The translations under genes were made by a program, and so were the position numbers. Below are positions 30,790 to 38,022 of a DNA stretch of 64,000 nt, in pieces (the stretch's first letter is position 1; every line of letters begins with the position of its first letter). This stretch comes from Isochrysis galbana (Eukaryota > Haptophyta > Isochrysidales > Isochrysidaceae): NCBI GenBank assembly GCA_018136815.1, contig CM030934.1, positions 1,210,979 to 1,274,978 on the forward strand, written 5' to 3'. The notes under the pieces were generated by a model that was given only the letters and a program-made list of their open reading frames with translations, was not told where the DNA came from and did no database searches.

Positions 30790-31350
30790 AATTGATGTGA
30801 TATCCTAGCCACCCCTTCTAGCTGCTAGCTGATTGGACACAACTTTTCAGTCCAGGAATCCCCCCATGCCTGACGTGCCGGGTGTCCGAGTGATACCGGG
30901 GGGGGGACTCCCCTCGATATGAACCCCCCTCCAGTGGCCACGCACCGACCCTGCGCACCCCAGCGCGTCCTTTCCTCGAGTCCACGCTGGGGGGGAACCC
31001 CTTTCGGGTAAAACAACACAAGGGAGGGGGGGCACTTGTGAAAAACTAGAAACTCAACTAAGTTTATACTTAGTTCGCCCATGGGGGGGCGGGGGGGCAC
31101 GAGCCCCCCTCTCTCTCCACTCCTCCCCTGCCATGGGGGAGGATCCACCCACTCTCCTGGCACGCCTGATGGCTTGCCAGGAGCACACAGCCCTGCTGGC
31201 CCATTCCTCTCCCCACAGGCCCGCCTGACTCGCCCGCCCTGGCCCGTCGTGGCCTGCCCATCTCTTTGACCAGCCGCTCCTCCCCCTGGGCCCCCCTGAT
31301 AAGGACCCCCCAGCCAGCTCCTGTCGACCTGCAGGGGCGCAACGACCGTC
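30790..31350. repeat. Dispersed repeats S (plus) and R (minus) joined at palindrome P4
   Basis: 30790-31040 matches 61459-61715 (starting at a TATCCTAGCC-type end). 31056-31350 is repeat R in the minus orientation. The palindrome AACTAAG-TTTATA-CTTAGTT at 31056-31075 lies at the junction and is followed by CGCCCATGGGGG. 31351-31576 holds nothing I can support. Confidence 0.75.
31056..31075 (+). other. Palindromic core site P4
   Basis: Perfect 7-bp arms around TTTATA. ATGG begins a few bases downstream. Confidence 0.8.
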
Positions 31351-31576
31351 GGTCGGAGACCATAATTGTCGGCCGGAAACCATAAAATGACGGGTTTGTG
31401 TTTGTTTTTTAAAGAGTTCTTCAATAGCTACTTTGAAACATGAATGGCTAGCACAGATTTAAAAAAAGAAAGAAGAGAAAGTCTGCACAAAATGTGTAGA
31501 CATGCTACTCCTACACACACACCGTCCCCGCACAATATACATGCACATACACGCAAGAAGCAAGCACATATCTAAT

Positions 31577-32294
31577 CTACAACCCCCCGCCCATACCACG
31601 ACGAAGCAAGAGCTCCTCCTCTTCCAACCGGTTCAGTTTGCTAATCTCGGTGAGCTCGAGTTCTATGCGTCGCTGACGCCGCTCATCGGACAATTTTTGC
31701 TCCATCTCAAGCTGAGCCTCCCTCAGTACGCGCCTCCGCCTTTCTACCGCTAGCAATGCCTCTGGCTGCTGCCTCAATTGGTCTATCTGCCCTGGGGGCC
31801 AAGGTTGTTGTGCTGGTGGTTGAGGAGTGTGGTGTGCATGTGGGAGCCATGATGGTGCGGCATGCGGCCAATGTGATAATGGTAGGGGCGGATGGATCGC
31901 ACCAGCACTACCAAGCACAGGGTGCATTGGAGGGTGGTAGGAGGTTGGAAGGTAGGGGTAGGGGCCGGGAGGAGGGTAGGGGCTTGGCGGGAAAGGGCTC
32001 GGAGGGAAGGAGCTCGAAGAGTGTGGGTAGTTGCTAGGTAGGAGGGAAAGGGCTTGGACCATAGGGGTAGTGACTCGGAGGGTAATGGCTTGGAGGGTAG
32101 GGAATGTGAGGGGCAGAGAAGGAATGTTGGTCAGAGGATGAGTGCCGCGCCTTGCTTTGCTCCTCGACGCCGGCTGCAGTCCATTGGGCTGTGGCATGTT
32201 CGGCTGCCGCTCGTTCGCCTGCGGCACGCTCAGTGGGTCTTGGGTTGTGGAGCGCCCTCTCTCTTTCTCTCGAAGCGAAGGGAAGTTTCCCCAC
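31577..32294 (-). pseudogene. Proline/tyrosine-rich protein with a frame change
   Basis: A frame from 32294 reads through PYPPSHYPPSHYPYGPSPFP and stops at 32034. The same style of sequence (SPFPPSPYPPPGPYPYLPT) continues in another frame and ends in a charged helix (LEMEQKLSDERRQRRIELELTEISKLNRLEEEE) with the stop at 31577. The switch falls in repetitive CCTTTCCCTCC-like DNA near 32035-32060, and no intron of normal size fits. It may be a single-base indel, an assembly error or a decayed gene. No family is recognised. If intact, the protein would be a Pro-rich tail-binding or RNA-associated type, which is only a guess from composition. Confidence 0.4.
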
Positions 32295-32854
32295 CTTTCT
32301 CCCTCCTAGGCGCCTCGCAAATAGGTTTAATTCGCTATCTTCTCCGCGTTTCTCTATCTACTTCAGTGATTGCAATCAGGTTTAATTTGCAATCTCATCG
32401 CATCTCCCCCTTAGGCACACCGCACTTCTCTCGTCTTATTCGGTAAGTCTTTTGGAATCTTGTGCGGCAGGATTGCCCCTCGTTTCCGTTATGGTGCGAT
32501 TCCCCTTCCAGACGGGATCGCCGACAGATCGCCTTCTGATCGTCGTCCGTCGTCGTCTGGCCGGAGTGTTTGGGTTTGATTTTAGTCGAGTTATGTGAGA
32601 AAGTCGTGGGGCGAGTGTCTGAGTGTTTTCCTGGGTGTCTCTGTCCGTCGTCCTGTCGTCAGCCGTCATTCGTCGTCGCTCTCGCTCTCGTCGCTCTCGC
32701 TCTCGTAACACTCGTACCCAACAAACTCGCCTCGCCTCGCCAGCCCCTGCCATCACAGCCCTCCTCACACTCGCCCTCGCCTCTCGCCACTCGTTCCATG
32801 TCGCTCTCGCCGCCGTCCTCGCCCTCGCTCAAGCCCGCCTGCCTGCCTTCCTTT

Positions 32855-32878
32855 GCTGACGGGCTTCAGCCCGTCAGC
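32855..32878. other. Perfect 11-bp hairpin
   Basis: GCTGACGGGCT and AGCCCGTCAGC are separated by two bases. It spans the second stop codon of the adjacent methyltransferase-like frame. It could be a terminator or a recombination remnant; its role is unknown. Confidence 0.6.
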
Positions 32879-33627
32879 ACCTCCGAAGTCGTCTCCCTGC
32901 CAGCGTTCGAGAGATAGGTGCACGGCGGGTGCGCGATAATCAAGTCTCAACCAAGGTCTTGGACGAGATCGGCATCCCCGTCGAAGTGCGGAACGTAATC
33001 GACCTCAGACGGGAACAGATCGCACGTCGCCACATCAGCGCCAGCGAGAAGGAACATCGACGAGACCACTCCACTCGTCTCGCCGATAACCAAGACGCGA
33101 GGAGGCGAGATGCCGTCGGTCTGCGCGGCCTCGACGTCACGCCTAATGTCGCCGAGCGTGGCACAAATGTCGTCGAAGTGGACGGGCAGCACCTGGGCCG
33201 GAGACTCAGGCGATTGGCTAGGGCGCAGAACAAGCTGCGCCGCCTCGGCGATATCTTTCGGCATAACATGCGCGGCACCGTGGGCGGCGGCACGCTGGAA
33301 AGCGAGATCGAGGACGTACGAGAGGGTCTCTCCCTCCTTCAAGGGAGAACGAGTGCGCGCGAGATGAACGAGCAAATCTTCCGCGGCCGGAACCAAAGTC
33401 AGGCGCGCTGAAAACTGGCGGGAGGAGGGGTTGGTCAGAGCGAGAAGCAGGCCAACGCGGGCCAGGGCGTGCGATCTGTGCCCGACTCTCAGGGAGAGTC
33501 TGGGCAGGCTGAGTGAGTCCCCCCTACATGCCAAGAGGCAGCGCAGGGGGGGTGGATGGTTCTCGCCCCCCATGAGGGGAGTCGAGAGAGTGGGGGGGGG
33601 CGCGAGGCCCCCCTCCATGGCGACCAA
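32866..33627 (-). pseudogene. Phage/large-virus-style DNA methyltransferase-like fragment with in-frame TGA
   Basis: Near the C-terminal end the frame reads PRVLVIGETSGVVSSMFLLA, then ATCDLFPSEVDYVPHFDGD, and after a TGA at 32947-32949 continues in frame as DLIIAHPPCTYLSNAGRE to a second TGA at 32866-32868. The (E-x-SGxV...CDLxPxE...G(D)...DLxIxHPPCTYL) pattern is that of small SAM-dependent DNA methylase-like proteins of phages and large DNA viruses. The first stop sits where these proteins commonly have Trp, so it looks like a nonsense change. The rest of the enzyme after the PPC motif is missing. The N-terminal codons (33520-33627) are repeat-derived. I treat it as a decayed fragment, probably acquired by transfer. 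Confidence 0.55.
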
Positions 33628-33646
33628 TCATAAGAAAAAAAAACCT

Positions 33647-33881
33647 TTTAATAGTCTCACCGCACACGCGGCCGTGGACCCTCTACTTTCTACTCACGCA
33701 GCAAACCTTTCTACACCCCCACTTCCCCGGCCCTTCTCCCCCCGCCATAAGGCGACTCCCCCCGTGCACTACTAGGGGGATAGGGGTGAAGGGCTTAGAT
33801 ATGGTCCGGTGGCCCGCGCCCCCCCCCGGTGATCATTCCCCCCCTTCCTCCTGTGTCTCCGAGTGGGCGGCGGTCTCAGCC
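33647..33881 (+). repeat. Dispersed repeat Q, copy 2
   Basis: Nearly identical to 9332-9580, including CCTTTTAATAGTCTCACCGC and the end GAGTGGGCGGCGGTCTCAGC. More diverged relatives are at about 52913-53000 and 60415-60535. It abuts the left end of the 3.2-kb TIR element. Confidence 0.88.
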
Positions 33882-34474
33882 CAGGTGTCGTTCCGTCAAT
33901 AGTGGGACATCAGTCGAATTGAGCGATCAAATGTCCACAGTTGTATTGTAGTTGTTTAACATTAGATCTTGTTAAAATTATAAGAGAGAGAGGCCGTCAA
34001 AGCTTCTTCGCTAATCACATCGGTGCATAAAACCCGTCACGAAACACCTAGGCATTCCACAACTAGATTTCAGTCACACTGGAGGGAGTTCACCCCTCCG
34101 AAGAGGGTCCCCCCATTATAGTCACACACACGTCATCTAGACGATGGGCTCCTCTGCTACACGTCTGTGCGCGCAAGCATCTGCGGAGACACCTGGTCCA
34201 GAAGAAACCTTGCCGATCCTTCTCCCTCCACTTGAGGTGTGGCATCGAGCGCATGGGCCGATTGAAGCATTTTGCGCTCAATCAGCGTGGCCCATGGCCG
34301 ATGTCGAGGAGGTCGGGTTGGATAACCCCCAAACCTCGTCTGTCCGAAGCTCCCTTTTGCGTCAACACTCATACATCCTCATCGATTTTGTGAGCCTGCC
34401 TTCCCAGAGTGGTACCCTCTGAAATCTGAGTGGATGCCTGCCCCGTGCCAAAACAGTTTCGTTACACGTCAATA

Positions 34475-34770
34475 CCGTGCATGGGCACGGCGCGATGTGC
34501 ATCGGTCCCCCCGCGGATACGCCGTGCGCGCGCATGTCAACCCGTTCCGTGTGTGTAGCCCCTGCGGCCCACAACTACGTAAACTGGCCATATAAGAGAT
34601 GTTTCGTTACACAGCGCCTGTGATGACTTGCAATCACATGTGCACGCCGTGCGTGGGCACGGCGCGATGTGCACCGGCGCACCCCCCGCGGGGGCGCCGT
34701 GCGTGCGCATAGCAACTTCCAGGAAGGTGCACGCCGTGCGTTCACTCTTTTCGCGGGGGAACTCTGGGCG
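34475..34770. repeat. GC-rich tandem module inside the TIR element
   Basis: Two and a half copies of a unit with CACGCCGTGC(A/G)TGGGCACGG, CGCGATGTGCATCGG, a C/G run and CGCCGTGCGTGCGCA. Between copies lies AATATAAGAGATGTTTCGTT-like sequence. The same unit occurs once at about 36005-36060 and three times at 49413-49885. Confidence 0.85.
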
Positions 34771-34801
34771 CGGGCGGAACAAAGTGTGATTGCCACTCAT
34801 C

Positions 34802-35680
34802 ATGCAGCATAACAACTTTTTCTGCACGCCGTTCCTTCTTGGCGAAAAGTGCGGAAGGACCTGCCCTTCCTCCTGCCCCCTTCCTCCTGCCCCCTTCCTC
34901 CTGCCCCCTTCCTCCTGCCCCCTTCCTCCTGCCCTTCCTCCTGCCCTTCCTCCTGCCCTTCCTCCTGCCCTGCCCTTCCTGCTCTTCCTCCTGCCCTGCC
35001 CTTCCTGCCCTTCCTCGTGCCCCTTCCTCACCTATTGCTCGTCCATCGAAATGCTCATGCACACACCGGTCACCACGAGCGCTGCATCGCCAGGCGCTCA
35101 CTCCAACCAGTTTCAACTCGAAGAGCGCTCCCAGACTTCCACCAAGCGCAAATGCACCCAGGAGGGAACCGACTCCAGTGTCGAGCCCGCGGTCAAGCGA
35201 ACTCTCACGCCGTACACCCAGAGTGCACACATTGTCGCTCTCGACGTTCTGATCAAGAGCGCCATCCTACTCGACGACCCTGACCATGACATGGAACTGG
35301 TGTTCGAGGCCAAAAAGCAGGAATTGCTCCAACGTTTCCCCATGGCTCACCCCAGGGTACAGCGGTTCCTTTCGCTCATCCAGAAAGCACCCCCCCACCC
35401 TTGTCCAATCTTCAACCAACTTCAATTCATCGTCGCAGCAGTCGAATGCCAGCCAGATGTGCGCTTCCACTCAAGTAGCCTCCCGCTGCTCATGGAAGCT
35501 ATTCTGATGGTCATGCTTTCCAATCTACTCGGCAACTGCCCCCCATCGTCTCGCTTGCGCCCCATGTGGCATTGGACTGGGCAATCTTCGAAAGTGAACA
35601 TTTTGAGCGTCGGCCTTCTTGAACAGGAGAGCATTGCAAGCCTCTTCCGACAGCTGGGCGTAGACCTCGTCGAAGGGTGA
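34802..35680 (+). CDS. Element-borne protein of unknown function
   Basis: The first ATG is at 34802. The first 80 codons are largely the translation of a CTTCCTCCTGCCC repeat (34865-35025), so the ATG at 35051 (209 residues) is the more credible start. That part contains a nuclear-type basic patch (STKRKCTQEGTDSS, AVKRTLTPYTQ), then helices ALDVLIKSAILLDDPDHDMEL, FEAKKQELLQRFPMAHPRVQRFLSLI and ECQPDVRFHSSSLPLLMEAILMV. I recognise no family. Base composition is lower in GC than the surrounding repeats, and the frame is open throughout. The last 156 bp overlap the end of the opposite-strand frame at 35525-35944. Confidence 0.55.
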   Translation: MQHNNFFCTPFLLGEKCGRTCPSSCPLPPAPFLLPPSSCPLPPALPPALPPALPPALPFLLFLLPCPSCPSSCPFLTYCSSIEMLMHTPVTTSAASPGAHSNQFQLEERSQTSTKRKCTQEGTDSSVEPAVKRTLTPYTQSAHIVALDVLIKSAILLDDPDHDMELVFEAKKQELLQRFPMAHPRVQRFLSLIQKAPPHPCPIFNQLQFIVAAVECQPDVRFHSSSLPLLMEAILMVMLSNLLGNCPPSSRLRPMWHWTGQSSKVNILSVGLLEQESIASLFRQLGVDLVEG

Positions 35681-35944
35681 GGGACTGAAGTGCGCGGCGC
35701 GCGCAAAGGTAACATAGAGACGTACTTCTCGTTCGCCTTTCGCAAGCAAGCTGGACGTGTGCACACCAGCCCGCTCCTTCTTTTCTACGGGGGGGAAGTC
35801 GATGCGCATATACCGACCGTGATGAACTAGCGTGCATGCAAATGCTGCTCGCTGGGTACCAAGGATTGTGTCACGGAAATAGACCACAGTGTCTGTGCTC
35901 AGGTGTCTGGAGAAAGGGACGTCTGTATTGTAGTTGTTTAACAT
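35525..35944 (-). CDS. Element-borne small protein of unknown function
   Basis: 139 residues. The start lies inside the internal TIR-derived repeat (35922-36010), which could supply a promoter. Sequence such as DTVVYFRDTILGTQRAAFAC, HHGRYMRIDFPPVEKKER and REVRLYVTFARAAHFS alternates hydrophobic and polar residues like a small beta-rich fold. No family is recognised. It overlaps tail-to-tail by 156 bp with the plus-strand gene, so one of the two ends may be wrong, or both may be real and convergent. Confidence 0.45.
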   Translation of the reverse strand: MLNNYNTDVPFSRHLSTDTVVYFRDTILGTQRAAFACTLVHHGRYMRIDFPPVEKKERAGVHTSSLLAKGEREVRLYVTFARAAHFSPSPFDEVYAQLSEEACNALLFKKADAQNVHFRRLPSPMPHGAQARRWGAVAE

Positions 35945-36160
35945 TAGATCTTGTTAAAATTATAAGAGAGATAGGCCGTCAAAGCTTCTTCGCTAATCAC
36001 ATCGGTGCACGCCGTGCATGGGCACGGCGCGATGTGCATCGGTCCCCCCGCGGATGCGTGCACAGTACATACGAAACCCTTTTTTCTGCGCATCCGGGAC
36101 GGCGTGCGGAAACTTCCATGCGCACCCTACGCGCGGGAAAACGGTCATCATCGCGGAAAA

Positions 36161-36865
36161 TCAGTAAGAAAACTGTCGCACCTTCGCACCCTTCTCTTGT
36201 TTTTTCAAAATATCACCCGCTGACATTCCAAATATGTCGATGTTATGCCAATCGGCACCATTTACCATCAGCTGTGCGCGGGTTTTGAGTAGGTCAGGGC
36301 CTTGTTGACCGATACACGACTCCATGAGAGGCGTGCGGCCATATTTGTCGACCGCGTGCACGTTCGCTCCATGAGAAAGCAAGATCTTGACGTACCGCGG
36401 GAACCCAACGGCGTAATGCAGCGGCGTCCGCCCAAACTTGTCCACAGCGTTCACATTGGCGCCACAATAAAGCAAGAGGTCGATAATTTCGTCCCGGTCA
36501 TCGAAGCAGATCGCATCCATCAGTGGAGTGCTTCCAATGTCATCATCCGAAATCAAGTTGGGATCAGCGCCCGCAAGGAGCAAAAGCTTGACGATCTCCA
36601 AATGGCCCTCGACCACCGCCCACTGAATGGGCCTAGACATGGCGAACCTGGCGTTGGGATCCTGACCATGTTCAAGCGATATTCGCACATTGGTTATGTC
36701 GCCTTCCCGGCAGTACTCCACAAACTTCTCGTCATACCGAAATTGATTGATGTATTCTCGTCGCCTAACGATTCTTTCGCGTTCTACGCGTTCCTTGCGC
36801 AAATCCCGGTAATCGGGCGCACGGTGTCGAATGGAGAAGAGCTGTGAACGTGATGGTGTGCTCAT
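36161..36865 (-). CDS. Ankyrin-repeat protein carried by the TIR element
   Basis: 234 residues from the ATG at 36865; an upstream in-frame ATG at 36916 is also possible. The N-terminus is very basic and charged (YRDLRKERVERERIVRRREY). At least five ankyrin units follow: a first degenerate unit (FVEYCREGDITNVRISLEHG), then RPIQWAVVEGHLEIVKLLLLAGADPN, STPLMDA...IIDLLLYCGANVN, RTPLHYAVGFPRYVKILLSHGANVH and RTPLMESC...ARAQ-type. Ankyrin repeats bind partner proteins; no catalytic domain is attached. The gene lies just inside the right TIR and reads away from it. Such cargo is typical of large DNA viruses and of host-gene capture by transposons. The source cannot be decided here. Confidence 0.85.
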   Translation of the reverse strand: MSTPSRSQLFSIRHRAPDYRDLRKERVERERIVRRREYINQFRYDEKFVEYCREGDITNVRISLEHGQDPNARFAMSRPIQWAVVEGHLEIVKLLLLAGADPNLISDDDIGSTPLMDAICFDDRDEIIDLLLYCGANVNAVDKFGRTPLHYAVGFPRYVKILLSHGANVHAVDKYGRTPLMESCIGQQGPDLLKTRAQLMVNGADWHNIDIFGMSAGDILKKQEKGAKVRQFSY

Positions 36866-37304
36866 GGTGTCTACCCTAGCGAGGTGAAAAAAAAAGGCCA
36901 CCGACCGATTTTTCACTCCGCGCGCAGCAGCTGCAGCACGGCGAGCTGGCCGAGGCGTACAGACGTCCCTTCCTCCAGTATAATTTTAACAAGATCTAAT
37001 GTTAAACAACTACAATACAACTGTGGACATCTGATCGCTCAATTCTACTGATGTCCCACTATTCGACACCTGCCAGCATCGCTGCCTTGTGTGGTGTGGC
37101 CGGGGCCATGGGCCGTGTGGCGCGACCGGAGTCCGGAGTCGGAGTCGCACGCACCTGCTCGGCCTGCCTCAGTGGGCGGACGCGGTCGCTTCGACAGCGA
37201 CTGCTCCATGGGGACTGGGGGGCCGCCCTCAGCCCTCGGCGGGTCGGCGGGGGGCCCGAACGAAGGAGAGGAGGGGGGCGCCGGCGCGCTCCATGGTCCA
37301 TGGC

Positions 37305-37324
37305 AACTGACTATAAAGTTAGTT
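37305..37324 (-). other. Palindromic core site P5
   Basis: AACTGAC-TATAAA-GTTAGTT (plus strand). On the minus strand it reads into GCCATGGACCATGGAGCGCG. Confidence 0.7.
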
Positions 37325-37406
37325 GGGACTGCTCCGTGGGGACTGGGGGGGCACCCTCGGCGGGGGGCCCGAAGGAGAGAAGAGCCGCGTCGGCGCGCTC
37401 CATCGC

Positions 37407-37426
37407 AACCAAGTATAAACTTAGTT
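37407..37426 (-). other. Palindromic core site P6
   Basis: AACCAAG-TATAAA-CTTAGTT (plus strand). On the minus strand it is followed by GCGATGGAGCGCGCC. Confidence 0.75.
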
Positions 37427-37430
37427 GCCC

Positions 37431-38022
37431 GCCCATAGATCATAGAAGTAAAAATAGTTGTTTGACCGCCCTAAATAACCTTAAAAGATTCATGACACAT
37501 GAACATGAAGCTGGAATCTGATTGGAGATTAGAGTATTGAGTGCATGACGACAACATGATCTCCCAACATGTGGATGCTGGGACATAGCGATCCATGCTT
37601 GTTTTCACTCTCTAATTCCTACCACGCCCACGCTTAATTCGCACGCAGTACGCGACCCTACCAAGACGACACACATCTCGGCCACAAAAACGGGACCCAA
37701 AAACAACATAGAGATAAACCGTGATAAGACCGACCTTAAGGCATCAGGATGAATGGCGTCCTTGCATAGACGCAGCACAAAATTACGTAGAGCGTAGTAG
37801 GACAAGTCCCATCTAGGAAAAACCGTCTCTCCCCCCATGGACTCGGGATTGAGTGGGCGGCAAGGCAAGCGTGATGTCGCGTTGGTGTGGGCATCTTGTG
37901 TCGCCACTAGGAAGAAATACCGCACGGGGGAAAAGACGAGTGTTAACGAAATCATTTTGGGCAGCAAATAGTGGCATGCCCTGCTCGTGACTGTCTCAAG
38001 ACGTATTGTGTACTCCTCCCTT
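37431..38022. other. Intergenic; solo element end
   Basis: TGTTTGACCGCCCTA at 37459-37473 is the same terminal motif found at 23923-23937, 55332 (inverted), 56479-56493 and 58127-58141. The rest holds no supportable gene. Confidence 0.6.

Larger units (their letters stand above)
33882..37072. mobile_element. 3.2-kb DNA element with ~95-bp TIRs and an ankyrin-repeat cargo gene
   Basis: The left end begins CAGGTGTCG and continues through AATAGTGGGACATCAGT, TTGAGCGATCA, ATGTCCACAGTTGTATTGTA and AACATTAGATCTTGTTAAAA (to about 33983). The right end (36978-37072) is the reverse complement, differing by a 7-base indel after CAGGTGTCG and a few substitutions. A third, internal partial copy in direct orientation with the left end lies at 35922-36010. 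Cargo: a plus-strand gene (34802-35680), a minus-strand frame (35525-35944) and an ankyrin gene (36161-36865). No transposase is recognised and no clear target duplication is visible, so it is probably a non-autonomous or unknown-type element. Confidence 0.85.
37073..37430 (-). mobile_element. Fragments of the recombinase element: two tandem leader regions with palindromes
   Basis: On the minus strand, palindrome P6 (37407-37426) is followed by a MERADAALLSFGPPAEGAPP leader that soon stops. Palindrome P5 (37305-37324) is followed by a second leader starting MERAGAPLSF. The rest matches 14750-14860 of the recombinase pseudogene, including a donor-like CAG/GTGCGTG. The order is two leader units in tandem, 102 bp apart. 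Confidence 0.75.

Noticed and set aside
34475-34770. CRISPR-like array
   Set aside because: Units are long (about 171 bp where complete), GC-rich and without regular unique spacers. The genome is eukaryotic.
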